Below are positions 1 through 8,800 of a stretch of 22,511 bases of DNA, one piece after another. The stretch lies in NCBI GenBank assembly GCA_019136175.1, contig JAGVUS010000347.1, forward strand, positions 1-22,511, read 5' to 3'. The notes beneath the pieces were generated by a model. The model did not search any database and was not told the origin of the DNA. It saw only the letters and a list, made by a program, of their open reading frames with translations. The position numbers and the translations under genes were made by a program. This DNA is from Chloroflexota bacterium. Its GTDB lineage: Bacteria; Chloroflexota; Anaerolineae; Anaerolineales; Anaerolineaceae. Position 1 is the first letter of the stretch, and the number at the start of each line of letters is the position of its first letter.

Positions 1-260
1 AAGGATTTATTCATTGCTCCATGCGGCATCAAGTAATCCCGGTTGCAGAAGTATGGTTCCGTGGTCAATGCAACTTGCTCCTATTGGAAATTGATGTTTC
101 TGGGTTAAATTCAGAAGTGAGGTATGAAACTGCTCCTGATGGAGGAGAGTTTCCGCATATTTATGGACCATTAAACCTGGATGCAGTGAAAAAAGTATGG
201 ACGTTTGAGCCGGATGTTCAAGGTCACTTTCATTTTCCGGCAGAAGAATGGACACCATAG
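1..260 (+). CDS. DUF952 family protein, 3' end (5' cut by window edge)
   Basis: The open frame runs from the window edge (first full codon at base 3) to the TAG at 258-260. The visible part begins GFIHCS and continues through LLLLEID to the FPHIYGPLNLDAV block. These are the hallmark segments of the DUF952 family, small cytosolic proteins of about 110 residues with no established biochemical role. Roughly 85 residues are visible, so only the first 20-30 are missing. The methionine at 21-23 is internal, because the conserved GFIHCS lies upstream of it. The gene ends 10 bases before the next start, so it probably belongs to the same transcript as the DUF2298 gene, although a functional link is not evident. 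Family call is from motif recognition only. Confidence 0.8.
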   Translation, partial: GFIHCSMRHQVIPVAEVWFRGQCNLLLLEIDVSGLNSEVRYETAPDGGEFPHIYGPLNLDAVKKVWTFEPDVQGHFHFPAEEWTP

Positions 261-270
261 AGGAAGCATT

Positions 271-2841
271 ATGCTGTCATTTCTGTCCTGGTATGTGATC
301 AGTTTATTTTCAGGGATTGTTACGTTTCCAATTGTTTTCCGTTTTCTGCGATTCCTGCCAGATCGGGGGTATTCCTCATCCCGGGCAATGGGTTTATTAA
401 TCTGGGGATATATTTACTGGATATTGAATATCTTAGGTATATTGGAAAATAACCTGGGCGGAGTTGTTTTTTCTTTTCTAGTAGTTCTTGTTGTGGGCTT
501 GCTTATTTGTAGAAAAACTTATGGGGTGGAATTAAAGAGTTGGATTTCTTCGCAGAAAAAATTGATTCTGGCGGTTGAAATTCTTTTCCTGGTGATGTTT
601 GCGTTCTGGGCAATTGTCCGTGCTGCCAATCCAGACGTTGCATATACTGAAAAACCCATGGAATTGGCATTTATTAATTCCATTCTTCGATCGCCTTCGT
701 TTCCCCCTGCAGATCCATGGTTATCAGGTTACTCAATTTCTTACTACTATTTTGGTTATATTATGGTTGCGCTTTTTGCCCGGCTTGCAGGAACCACAGG
801 CGGGGTCACGTTTAACCTGGCAATTTCCATGTGGTTTGCCTTGGCGGGGATTGGCGCTTACGGCTTGATTTATAATCTTTTTAGTGCCTGGCAAAAACAT
901 CGTAGAAAACATTTGAATGGGGAACCTCCGGGAGGACGTGCAATTGCCTGGGCATTTCTTGGACCGTTCTATCTGACGATTGTATCCAACCTGGAGGGCT
1001 TCTTGGAGATTCTTCACAGAAGGGGACTTTTCTGGGTAAGAAACAGTGATGGAACCTGGCAATCTTCTTTTTGGAAGTGGTTGGATATTAATGATCTCAA
1101 TCAGAATCCGGCATTGCCATTCTCGTGGATTCCAGAAAGGGCTACCGGGGGATGGACCTGGTGGCGGGCTTCGCGTGTATTGCAGGATTATACAATCAGC
1201 AATATGCCGGTGGAGATCATTGACGAATTTCCTTTTTTTTCCTTTCTTCTTAGCGACTTGCATCCCCATGTTCTTGCCATTCCCTTTGGTTTGCTGGCAA
1301 TCCTCTTATCGTTGAATTTATTTCTGGGCAGAAATCAATCTCTGGGGTTCACCAGAATTTTTGACCTGATTAAGAAGCCATTTTTCTGGCTTGCCGCAAT
1401 TGCGCTTGGGGGAATGGCATTCCTGAATATTTGGGATTTCCCGATTTTTGTCGGCGTATTCGTCCTTGCATATGTTTATACATTGGTACGTGATCAGGGG
1501 TGGAAAACTCAATGGATTTGGGAATTCTTGAAATTAGGAATTTCGCTGGGATTGGCAGGCTTTGTTCTTTATCTTCCTTTTTTCTTGAGTTTTGCTTCCC
1601 AGGCGGGTGGATTAATTCCAAGCGGAGTATACGTAACCAGGGGAGTCCACTTTTGGATAATGTTTGGATCCCTCCTTGTCCCCATATGTATCTATCTGGT
1701 CCAGCTCCTTCGGCATGATTGGAGCGTTAATATTCTGCAAATTGGCGGCAAAATTGCATTTTGGATCATGCTTGGACTTTCTTTATTATCCGGGTTTGTT
1801 GCATTGATAGCTGTTAACCTGACCAGATTTGAATCCTGGTTTCTGGAAAAACCATGGGGAAGTACTGTCCTGATCCAGGGATTGCTGAACTGGGCCAAGA
1901 GATTCACATTCGGGGATCAAAATGGCATTGCCATCATTGCAGAAGCAATTGTCCGCAGACTGCAATATCCGGGTACCTGGGTAACACTATTAATTATGAT
2001 GGTGTTTGTGTGGGGTTTGCTGGTGGAGTTCTCACGTAAATCATTCTCAAATTCCACAACTGATACAACATCCCCTGACGCGCCTTCCCCACATCCTTTC
2101 GTTTTGATATTGGTTCTGGCTGGAATCGGCTTGACTTTGTTTCCAGAATTTTTCTACTTGATTGATCAATTTGGAAATCGGATGAATACGATTTTCAAGT
2201 TTTATTATCAAGCCTGGATTCTTTGGGGGATTGCAGCCGCATATTCGAGCGTGCTGATCTGGAATTTCTTTAGGACCAGGTTGTCCGTTTTTGTGAGGAT
2301 TCTCTGGTCAATCGTCTTTTTGATGGGTTTGGCTTATCCCATTTTTATGCTGCCGGAAAGGACAAATTCATTCAATCCGGACACATGGACTCTTGATGGA
2401 GATGTATATGTTGAAAAATATCTTCCCGACGATGCACCTGCACTGCGCTGGCTGATGGATGTTGATTATGGGGTCATCGCAGAAGCAGTAGGTCCTGCGT
2501 ATAGCTCCAGTGGACACGGGCGCGTATCCGTCCACACTGGATTGCCAACCGTATTGGGGTGGGATAACCACGAACGGCAGTGGCGCGGGGGATCGATAGA
2601 AATTGGAAACCGTGCCTTTGATATTCAAACTCTTTATGAGGTGCGTGATTGGGAGGTTGCGCGGGACATATTGCGTCAATATTCCATAAAATACGTTTAT
2701 GTGGGTTCGCTGGAACGCAGTTCATATCGGGTAAGCGAACAAAAATTCATAGACCATTTAACCCTTATTTACCAAAATCCAGGTGTATCGATTTACCAGG
2801 TACCGGATTATTCTGTGTTTCCAGATACAGCGAACCCATGA
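271..2841 (+). CDS. DUF2298 multi-membrane protein (Chlor_Arch_YYY family)
   Basis: This 856-residue protein is almost entirely hydrophobic, with roughly 15 or more predicted membrane segments and a soluble C-terminal stretch. Family marks are the PPADPWLSGY segment followed by the YYYFGY signature (Y158-Y160), the DEFPFFSFLLSDLHPH block (D318 to H333), and NRMNTIFKFYYQ followed by a GLPTVLGWDNHERQWRG segment near the C-terminus. These match DUF2298, described as TIGR03662 and found mainly in Chloroflexi and archaea. The architecture resembles GT-C glycosyltransferases, so a role in lipid-linked sugar transfer at the membrane is inferred, not shown. The frame is open back to 205, but ATG 271 is chosen because AGAGGAAG lies just upstream and the protein then starts directly with a membrane segment. 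The TGA is followed 8 bases later by the next start. Confidence 0.85.
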   Translation: MLSFLSWYVISLFSGIVTFPIVFRFLRFLPDRGYSSSRAMGLLIWGYIYWILNILGILENNLGGVVFSFLVVLVVGLLICRKTYGVELKSWISSQKKLILAVEILFLVMFAFWAIVRAANPDVAYTEKPMELAFINSILRSPSFPPADPWLSGYSISYYYFGYIMVALFARLAGTTGGVTFNLAISMWFALAGIGAYGLIYNLFSAWQKHRRKHLNGEPPGGRAIAWAFLGPFYLTIVSNLEGFLEILHRRGLFWVRNSDGTWQSSFWKWLDINDLNQNPALPFSWIPERATGGWTWWRASRVLQDYTISNMPVEIIDEFPFFSFLLSDLHPHVLAIPFGLLAILLSLNLFLGRNQSLGFTRIFDLIKKPFFWLAAIALGGMAFLNIWDFPIFVGVFVLAYVYTLVRDQGWKTQWIWEFLKLGISLGLAGFVLYLPFFLSFASQAGGLIPSGVYVTRGVHFWIMFGSLLVPICIYLVQLLRHDWSVNILQIGGKIAFWIMLGLSLLSGFVALIAVNLTRFESWFLEKPWGSTVLIQGLLNWAKRFTFGDQNGIAIIAEAIVRRLQYPGTWVTLLIMMVFVWGLLVEFSRKSFSNSTTDTTSPDAPSPHPFVLILVLAGIGLTLFPEFFYLIDQFGNRMNTIFKFYYQAWILWGIAAAYSSVLIWNFFRTRLSVFVRILWSIVFLMGLAYPIFMLPERTNSFNPDTWTLDGDVYVEKYLPDDAPALRWLMDVDYGVIAEAVGPAYSSSGHGRVSVHTGLPTVLGWDNHERQWRGGSIEIGNRAFDIQTLYEVRDWEVARDILRQYSIKYVYVGSLERSSYRVSEQKFIDHLTLIYQNPGVSIYQVPDYSVFPDTANP

Positions 2842-2849
2842 GGTATCTT

Positions 2850-4553
2850 ATGGATCATATATTGACACAAAAAACGAGCCGATGGTTGTATCCAATCATT
2901 TTCCTACTGGCATTAAGTATTCGCTTGATGGGGGTGAACGATGTGCCATTAACAGAATGGGATGCAGGGCTGGCAATTCAGGCTTTGGATATCTCAAAGG
3001 GAGCTGGAACTTCACCGGGTACACATCCCCTTTATACTTTGATTACCGCGGGATTATTTCTCCTGTTTGAGCCATCCAATTTCTGGGCAAGATTCTTTCC
3101 AGCACTTGCTGGTGCGAGCCTGGTATTTCTACCTGCACTATTAAGTCGCCACTTTGAGGAAAAAATTCTGTTGCCATGGTCGCTTTTGATTGCGTTGTCA
3201 CCCGGATTCATTGGCTCAACGCGATGGGATGGCGGGTCAGTCGTGGGTATGACTGTTGCGCTGTTTGCATTGACATTCTTCATGAATGGAAATGCGATCA
3301 AGGCGGGAATTTTTGGAGGTTTGGCGCTCCTGGGGGGTGAAGGAACCTGGCTGGGGGTGATTGGATTGCTGACTGCAGGATGGCTCGGCGGGATTGTTTT
3401 CGGTAAGGAGCCAGTTTCCACGAATGGGGAAATGGTTTCCGATTTGCCTGTGCGCCGGTGGAAAAAAGTTGTCCCCTGGGTTGTGGGAACTTATCTGCTG
3501 ATTGGTTCGGGATTGTTTCTGTTTCCTCGAGGAATTGGTGGGCTTGCTTCATCTTTTCAGGGATTTGTAAGCAGGTTGGTGGAGCCGGGAGGTGTTTCCC
3601 CCATTCGTATATTGGTTGCCCTGATTTCCACAGAACCATTGATTCTTACTGCGGGAATTGTTGGAATTATCCTGGTATTGATTCAATCCAAACGAGCGTA
3701 CCAAAAACTGGCGGTCTGGGCTTTGGTCGCGCTGGTGATGACATTGATCCCGGCAGGTAGACAGGTTCCAGACCTAACTTGGTTTTTGATTCCCATGACT
3801 GGTTTATCATCATATGCGATGATCCGCGTGTTTACTGGGGGAGAAAATGAACCTCGAATTATTTGGGCGCAGGGTATCATTGTAGTTATCCTGTCTGTAA
3901 TTATTGGATTTAACCTGCAAGGAATATTTAATCCATCCTCATCCCCAATCCAGGACCAACAACGCTTGATTCAGATAATCACCTCATTTGTATTAGTCAT
4001 TGTTGTCATTGGATTAGTTTGGTGGGGTTGGTCTGGCAGCATCTGTGCAAAAGGGACGATGCTGAGCGCGTTACTGGTTCTGGGAAGCTTAAGCCTGGCA
4101 ACAGGTTTTCGCGTTCTGGGGATGGGTAGCAATCCAGAAATGAATATCTGGCTCAAATCCGGTTTTCCATTGGGAGAGGACCTGGTTATACAAACAATTG
4201 GTGATTCTTCTGAATGGGCAACCGGAAACCGAACCCAAGCTGATGTTGTTGTTCTAAATACAGATTTTGATTCATTATTTTGGAGTCTGAATGATTATGA
4301 AAATGTCCAGCGGGTAGAGCTTTTACCGCTGGAAAGCCAGCCATCGATTGTGATTTCTGGCAAAGACCAGCCTTTGATATCCAGTTCCTCCTATCGCGGA
4401 CAGGATTTTTCATACTTGATCACTCCAACCTGGGGTGAGTATTCCTTCCAGGATTGGATCCAGTGGATGGTCATTCATGAGGGACGTTTTCGCGATACTC
4501 AAGTTATTGTTTGGATTCGGGGGGACCTGATGCCGGGATCAAGTCAATATTAA
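2850..4553 (+). CDS. GT-C-like multi-membrane protein (TIGR03663/GT39-like)
   Basis: This protein of about 567 residues has around 12 membrane segments. After the first helix comes an outer loop with an acidic motif (TEWDAGLAIQALD), then HPLYTL and ARFFPALAGASLVFLPALL. That layout is typical of the GT-C fold of dolichyl-phosphate-mannose and undecaprenyl-phosphate-arabinose transferases (GT39/PMT_2), where the loop acid is catalytic. The closest fit is TIGR03663, which by established knowledge is usually encoded near TIGR03662, the preceding gene here. ATG 2850 is preferred because TGAGG sits 6 bases upstream. An in-frame ATG at 2838 overlaps the previous stop but lacks a ribosome site. The C-terminal 130 residues look soluble and extracytoplasmic. 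The substrate cannot be read from sequence, and the activity is inferred. Confidence 0.75.
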   Translation: MDHILTQKTSRWLYPIIFLLALSIRLMGVNDVPLTEWDAGLAIQALDISKGAGTSPGTHPLYTLITAGLFLLFEPSNFWARFFPALAGASLVFLPALLSRHFEEKILLPWSLLIALSPGFIGSTRWDGGSVVGMTVALFALTFFMNGNAIKAGIFGGLALLGGEGTWLGVIGLLTAGWLGGIVFGKEPVSTNGEMVSDLPVRRWKKVVPWVVGTYLLIGSGLFLFPRGIGGLASSFQGFVSRLVEPGGVSPIRILVALISTEPLILTAGIVGIILVLIQSKRAYQKLAVWALVALVMTLIPAGRQVPDLTWFLIPMTGLSSYAMIRVFTGGENEPRIIWAQGIIVVILSVIIGFNLQGIFNPSSSPIQDQQRLIQIITSFVLVIVVIGLVWWGWSGSICAKGTMLSALLVLGSLSLATGFRVLGMGSNPEMNIWLKSGFPLGEDLVIQTIGDSSEWATGNRTQADVVVLNTDFDSLFWSLNDYENVQRVELLPLESQPSIVISGKDQPLISSSSYRGQDFSYLITPTWGEYSFQDWIQWMVIHEGRFRDTQVIVWIRGDLMPGSSQY

Positions 4554-4566
4554 CCAAGGAGAAGTC

Positions 4567-5253
4567 ATGTCAATTCCTCAAGTCATTGCGATCGATGGTC
4601 CTGCAAGTTCTGGAAAATCCACGTTGGGTGAACGTCTTGCCAGGACGTTGGGTTACCTGTATCTGGATACAGGTGTTATGTATCGGGCGGTTACGTGGGT
4701 TGCATTAATACAATTGGGTGAAGTGCATGACGAAAGCGCAGTTACAAAGCTTGCCCAGGTTATCCGCATTGATGTCCGACCTGCAACAGTATCGGATGGA
4801 AGAAAAGCCGATGTGTTGGTCGATGATGTGGATGTTACCTGGGAAATTCGGGAAAAGATTGTCGATGCCAATGTGTCGGAAGTCTCCGCTTACCGTGGGG
4901 TTCGGAAAGAAATGACGGAACAACAACGAAGGATTGCCAACCGGGGAAAAATCGTCATGGTGGGAAGGGATATTGGAACCGTCGTTTTGCCTGATGCTGA
5001 CCTGAAGATATACCTGGATGCTTCGGTGGAAGAGCGGGCAAGGCGACGATATTTGGAGATTATCAGCCGTGGAGGTGAGGCGGAATTGGATCAGATCCTA
5101 TCGGCGCTTGAAAAACGAGATTTGATTGATTCAACCCGTGCGCTTGCTCCTTTAAAAATTGCTGAAGACGCAATTGTTATCGACTCGGATCCGTTTTCTG
5201 CTGATGAAGTTTTTAATGAAGTGTTAAAGCTGATTTATGCGCATTCAGATTGA
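4567..5253 (+). CDS. cmk: Cytidylate kinase
   Basis: This 228-residue protein, of normal length for the family, phosphorylates CMP and dCMP with ATP in pyrimidine nucleotide supply. The P-loop GPASSGKS lies near residues 11-18, followed by YLDTGVMYRAV. The CMP-binding region reads DVTWEIR, VSEVSAYRGVR and GRDIGTVVLPDADLKIYL, and the C-terminal lid region reads RDLIDSTRALAPLKIAEDA. All are canonical and intact. An AAGGAG ribosome site lies about 6 bases before the ATG, and the gap to the preceding membrane-protein gene is 13 bases, so it is probably the last cistron of that operon. Why a nucleotide kinase is co-transcribed with envelope genes is not evident, although CMP recycling from nucleotide sugars is one possibility. 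Confidence 0.96.
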   Translation: MSIPQVIAIDGPASSGKSTLGERLARTLGYLYLDTGVMYRAVTWVALIQLGEVHDESAVTKLAQVIRIDVRPATVSDGRKADVLVDDVDVTWEIREKIVDANVSEVSAYRGVRKEMTEQQRRIANRGKIVMVGRDIGTVVLPDADLKIYLDASVEERARRRYLEIISRGGEAELDQILSALEKRDLIDSTRALAPLKIAEDAIVIDSDPFSADEVFNEVLKLIYAHSD

Positions 5254-5268
5254 TCTGGACGGATCAAT
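5249..5268. repeat. Short inverted repeat after cmk
   Basis: Arms ATTGATC (5249-5255) and GATCAAT (5262-5268) are separated by 6 bases. The left arm overlaps the cmk stop codon. There is no T-tract, so it is a poor terminator. It lies 20-40 bases upstream of the -10 element at 5290 and could be an operator for the histidine kinase gene, or chance. Confidence 0.35.
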
Positions 5269-5289
5269 ATTTGCAAGGTTGCCTGATGC

Positions 5290-5295
5290 TATAAT
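5290..5295 (+). promoter_or_regulatory. Extended -10 promoter for the histidine kinase gene
   Basis: TATAAT at 5290-5295 is preceded by TGC, giving the extended -10 consensus TGnTATAAT. No good -35 hexamer stands 16-18 bases upstream, which extended -10 promoters tolerate. Transcription would start near 5302, about 24 bases before the ATG, with a weak AGGG ribosome site at 5317-5320. Confidence 0.6.
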
Positions 5296-5325
5296 CATGG
5301 CAAAGATATTGCACCCAGGGATTTC

Positions 5326-8300
5326 ATGCCTTTATTCTATTCGCTGATTGGAGAAACGCCATACATTGAACTACCCCAAAGTATGTTGGGGTGGTTTGGT
5401 TGGTTCTTTATGCTGGTATTGTTAGCTTGGGGAATCCGATCCTGGTGGGAATCGCCAAAACTTATTCGATCTACACGATGGTGGGTGTTTGTGGTTCTTT
5501 TGATGATTACACCCATTACTTCGTTGATGGTGGCATTACAAATTCCCGGATTGGAATCGTTACCCTTGCCGAATATCCCGGGAGAAACAGCTGTCCCCTC
5601 CATGATATTGTTATTCATGGTTCCCGGTATCTTAACGGCGGGGATGGTTGGAATCCTCCCTGCGGTCATCATTGGATGTGTCAGCGGTTTGTTCCTTGCT
5701 TTTTGGAAAACACACACTTTATTCAGCGTTATTGAGACAGCGGGAATACTGTTGCTGTTTGCCGTACTTGTCCGGCAGACTTATCGCACCAGGTTTTTTA
5801 AATTGCTACGGCACCCTCTATGGACAGGGATATTTACCAGCCTGATTTCTCTGCCCATATTGATGATGGGAGTGTTTTTTGCCACCACTGGTTCGCTGGC
5901 AGTGCGTTTGGATTACGCATTATCTCAAGCCTGGATGATCCTGCTGATGCGGGTTGCGGAATTGATTCTTGCCGGGATCATTGGTGAAATCATTTTCCTG
6001 TTTGGAAAGGGAATCTGGTTCAGGCCCAAGGCATTACGACCATCCCCGGTTGAATCCAGTTTGCAGTGGAGATTCTTGTTCACCTCGGCACCTTTTGTAA
6101 TTGTTGGTATAGCCATTTTAATCCTCAGTGATTGGTGGGTTGCCGGTGCGGCTGCCAGGCAGGTGATTAGAGATCGTTTGAAGGGATCGGCAGAAGTTGC
6201 GGTTGAAAGCCTGCCATATTTTCTGGAAACTGGACAAAACCTGATTATTAATCTTGCACAACCCGAATTGTTGACCATTGAAAATGGTCAGCTTTACAGC
6301 AGGCTGGGTGAAAATATCCGGGCGGTTCCATTTTTCCGGGAACTGGTTGTGTTTGATGGAAGTGGTAATTGGAGGAACAGTTACCCTACACAGGATGCGG
6401 AGCAATTACACTTATCCACACTGGAAACCAATGGAATCCAGTTGGCGATGAAGGGGGTGTTGATACAAACCTATACCACCCCTCCCAATCCCGGAGAATC
6501 ATCAGCCCAGATCAGTTTTATTGCAGCAATTCGCGATCAGCAAGGATTGGTGAACGGGGTCCTGTTGGGTCGAACTGATATGAATTCGAATCCTTTCACG
6601 CAACCGGCGATTAAAGCGCTGGAGGCTGTACATAATAATGGCGGGGATGGGATCATCATTGATGAGAACCAGCGGATTCTTTTTCACACGATGAGCGGTA
6701 ACGACCTGGTGATGACACAATATGGTGGGCGCATCCCTGCCGATGCAGAATTTTTTGATGATATGGCGCCAACAGGTACCAGGCAGATTGTTTATTATCA
6801 GCCCAGCCTGGGGCGTCCTTGGGCTGTAATCATCAGTGTGCCGGCAGAGCAAGCCCAAGACTTATCGCTGCGAATTGCCATTCCGCTGCTTTTAATTCTG
6901 GCTGTATTTACCTTGATCGCCTTTTTTGCGCTTCGTGTTCTCCTGAGTTCGCTGACAGCTTCCCTCCGACGATTGGTTGAACAGGCGTCAAAAATTGCAC
7001 GCGGTCAGCTGGATTCCCCCATGCCCGTTGAAGGGGTTGATGAAGTTGGGCAACTGAGCAGTGCATTTGAACAAATGAGAATTGGTTTACGGAATCGACT
7101 GGATGAGTTGAACCGGCTCCTGGTTGTCAGCGAAAGTGTGGCTGAGCACCTGGAAATAGAACAGGCGGTCAATCCCATCCTACAGGCAGCCCTTGGGGGT
7201 GATGCAAGCGCCGCAAGGATTGTGCTGATTCGCGAGGTATTAATGGAACCCCCGGGAAATTCTCTTATATCGTATGGAACCGGACGAGCCAGTTCTGCAT
7301 ATTCTCATCTGGATGCCCAGTTGTTTGATTTAGGAAAGCAACAAGAACCCATCCTGATACCGAATTTTCATCGTGGAAGAAGGTTATCCATTCAGCCAGG
7401 CGTGGGGCATCCGGGTTCAATTATTGCATTGCCGCTATATCATGAGGAGCAATACTACGGTGTTTTATGGGTTGCTTTTGATGCACCTCAAAATTTTTCC
7501 GATGAGCAAATTCGGTTTTTAACAACCCTGGCAGGCGAGGCATCCATCGCGGCTGCGAACTCCCGTCTCTACGTAACGGCTGAGATTGGTCGGCAAAGGT
7601 TGGTGGCTGTATTGGCTTCCACACCAGAACCTGTCTTGGTGTTTGATGAAAAAGAACGATTGTTCCTTGTGAATCTGGCTGGTATGCAGGTGCCTGGACT
7701 TCTCCATGATACAACTGCAGGAGCGAAGTTGGAAGAAGTCATTCAGATGCCGGAATTGTTGGAATTAATGCGAATCCCGATGGAGGAAAAGACTGCTTCC
7801 AGGGAAATTGCCATGCCAGGTGGAAAAATTTATTATGTCAGCGTTTCGCCGGTATTGGCAGAGGGTCGGCGGGTTGGGAAAATCTGCATTTTGCGGGATA
7901 TTACGCATTATAAAGAGTTGGATACTCTCAAATCTGATTTTGTTGCCACAGTCAGCCATGATCTGCGGTCTCCTCTCACCTTAATGCGTGGGTATGCCAC
8001 GATGCTCCAAATGGTTGGCGAACTGAATGATCAGCAAAAAGGATACGTAAAAAAGATGGTGGGGGGAGTGGATAACATGACCCGACTGGTAAATAACCTG
8101 TTGGATTTAGGAAGAATCGAGGCAGGTATTGACTTAAGAGTTGGGCGTGTGTCTGCGGTTGAAATTGTTGAACAAGTGATTACTCTCTTGCAACCACAGG
8201 CGGTTCAAAAGAATATCCAGTTATCTTTTTTTTCTCCAGATAGTCCAAATGTGAATGTTCTTGCTGATCAGGCTTTATTGCAGCAAGCATTATATAATCT

Positions 8301-8646
8301 GGTGGAAAACGCAATCAAGTACACTCCAATGGGGGGGAGGGTGCGCGTCCAATTGCAAATAAAAACTTCCAGTGTTGTCTTCGAAGTCAATGATACCGGG
8401 ATTGGCATTGCGCCATTGGATCTGCCAAGGTTATTTGAAAAGTTTTATCGCAGCGGTAGGAGGGAAGCTTATCAACAGAGGGGAACTGGATTGGGTTTGG
8501 CAATTGTAAAATCCATTGCAGAACGGCACAATGGACGTGTATGGGTGGAAAGCCAGCTTGGAAAGGGAAGCACTTTTTACCTGGAAATTCCAATTCGGGG
8601 AAGAGATGAGACTGGAAGTTCAGGATTTGTGGAAAAATTGCTATAA
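5326..8646 (+). CDS. Membrane sensor histidine kinase (Cache-like, HAMP, GAF, PAS, HisKA, HATPase_c)
   Basis: This 1106-residue hybrid sensor starts with several membrane helices (about residues 15-235). Next come a helix near 249-270, an extracytoplasmic region of about 245 residues that looks Cache-like, and a further helix near 516-540. Inside the cell follow HAMP (about 540-592), GAF (about 602-750) and PAS (about 757-865). The kinase core has SHDLRSPL with phospho-acceptor H878, the N-box NLVENAIKY with N995, the G1 box DTGIGIAP, the F-box LFEKFYR and the G2 box GTGLGLAIV. All catalytic residues are present. It should autophosphorylate in response to an extracellular and possibly a GAF-bound signal. 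No response regulator is encoded beside it, so it is an orphan in this window. The gene is monocistronic by layout, with its own promoter and the rpoC promoter immediately after it. Confidence 0.93.
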   Translation: MPLFYSLIGETPYIELPQSMLGWFGWFFMLVLLAWGIRSWWESPKLIRSTRWWVFVVLLMITPITSLMVALQIPGLESLPLPNIPGETAVPSMILLFMVPGILTAGMVGILPAVIIGCVSGLFLAFWKTHTLFSVIETAGILLLFAVLVRQTYRTRFFKLLRHPLWTGIFTSLISLPILMMGVFFATTGSLAVRLDYALSQAWMILLMRVAELILAGIIGEIIFLFGKGIWFRPKALRPSPVESSLQWRFLFTSAPFVIVGIAILILSDWWVAGAAARQVIRDRLKGSAEVAVESLPYFLETGQNLIINLAQPELLTIENGQLYSRLGENIRAVPFFRELVVFDGSGNWRNSYPTQDAEQLHLSTLETNGIQLAMKGVLIQTYTTPPNPGESSAQISFIAAIRDQQGLVNGVLLGRTDMNSNPFTQPAIKALEAVHNNGGDGIIIDENQRILFHTMSGNDLVMTQYGGRIPADAEFFDDMAPTGTRQIVYYQPSLGRPWAVIISVPAEQAQDLSLRIAIPLLLILAVFTLIAFFALRVLLSSLTASLRRLVEQASKIARGQLDSPMPVEGVDEVGQLSSAFEQMRIGLRNRLDELNRLLVVSESVAEHLEIEQAVNPILQAALGGDASAARIVLIREVLMEPPGNSLISYGTGRASSAYSHLDAQLFDLGKQQEPILIPNFHRGRRLSIQPGVGHPGSIIALPLYHEEQYYGVLWVAFDAPQNFSDEQIRFLTTLAGEASIAAANSRLYVTAEIGRQRLVAVLASTPEPVLVFDEKERLFLVNLAGMQVPGLLHDTTAGAKLEEVIQMPELLELMRIPMEEKTASREIAMPGGKIYYVSVSPVLAEGRRVGKICILRDITHYKELDTLKSDFVATVSHDLRSPLTLMRGYATMLQMVGELNDQQKGYVKKMVGGVDNMTRLVNNLLDLGRIEAGIDLRVGRVSAVEIVEQVITLLQPQAVQKNIQLSFFSPDSPNVNVLADQALLQQALYNLVENAIKYTPMGGRVRVQLQIKTSSVVFEVNDTGIGIAPLDLPRLFEKFYRSGRREAYQQRGTGLGLAIVKSIAERHNGRVWVESQLGKGSTFYLEIPIRGRDETGSSGFVEKLL

Positions 8647-8676
8647 ATTCAACTGACTTTTTTGAAAATATTGTGC

Positions 8677-8682
8677 TATAAT
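8677..8682 (+). promoter_or_regulatory. Extended -10 promoter for rpoC
   Basis: TATAAT at 8677-8682 is preceded by TGC at 8674-8676, the same TGCTATAAT arrangement as at 5290. A weak -35 (CTGACT, 8653-8658) stands 18 bases upstream. A start near 8689 would give a leader of about 110 bases before the rpoC GTG. Confidence 0.65.
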
Positions 8683-8730
8683 GCTTATTTGCATGTATGC
8701 GGCTATTTTCAGTAATCATTAAATGTCTTA

Positions 8731-8776
8731 CAGCGCCGGTCATCGGTTCTGGCGCTGGTTTTGTTGTTAGTTTTCG
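8731..8776 (+). terminator. Leader hairpin plus T-rich tract upstream of rpoC (possible attenuator)
   Basis: Arms CAGCGCC (8731-8737) and GGCGCTG (8751-8757) form a 7-bp GC-rich stem with a 13-base loop, followed by a T-rich stretch (8758-8776). It lies between the promoter at 8677 and the rpoC start, so it falls inside the leader. It may be a read-through attenuator for rpoC, or a terminator for upstream transcription from the kinase gene if the promoter call is wrong. Confidence 0.5.
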
Positions 8777-8800
8777 GGATCTAGTTGAGGAGGCTGTTTC

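Noticed and set aside
205..270. Upstream extension of the DUF2298 gene to a start at 205
   Set aside because: It overlaps the end of the DUF952 gene, has no ribosome site and adds a charged non-family stretch. ATG 271 has AGAGGAAG just upstream.
733..1269. 178-codon open frame on the minus strand inside the DUF2298 gene
   Set aside because: Shadow frame: composition follows the sense gene, there is no recognisable domain, and the plus-strand gene is unambiguous.
5271..5295. TTGCAA at 5271 as the -35 of the kinase promoter
   Set aside because: The spacer is only 13 bases, too short for sigma-70.
8662..8682. TTGAAA at 8662 as the -35 of the rpoC promoter
   Set aside because: The spacer to TATAAT would be only 9 bases. 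The extended -10 explains the promoter better.
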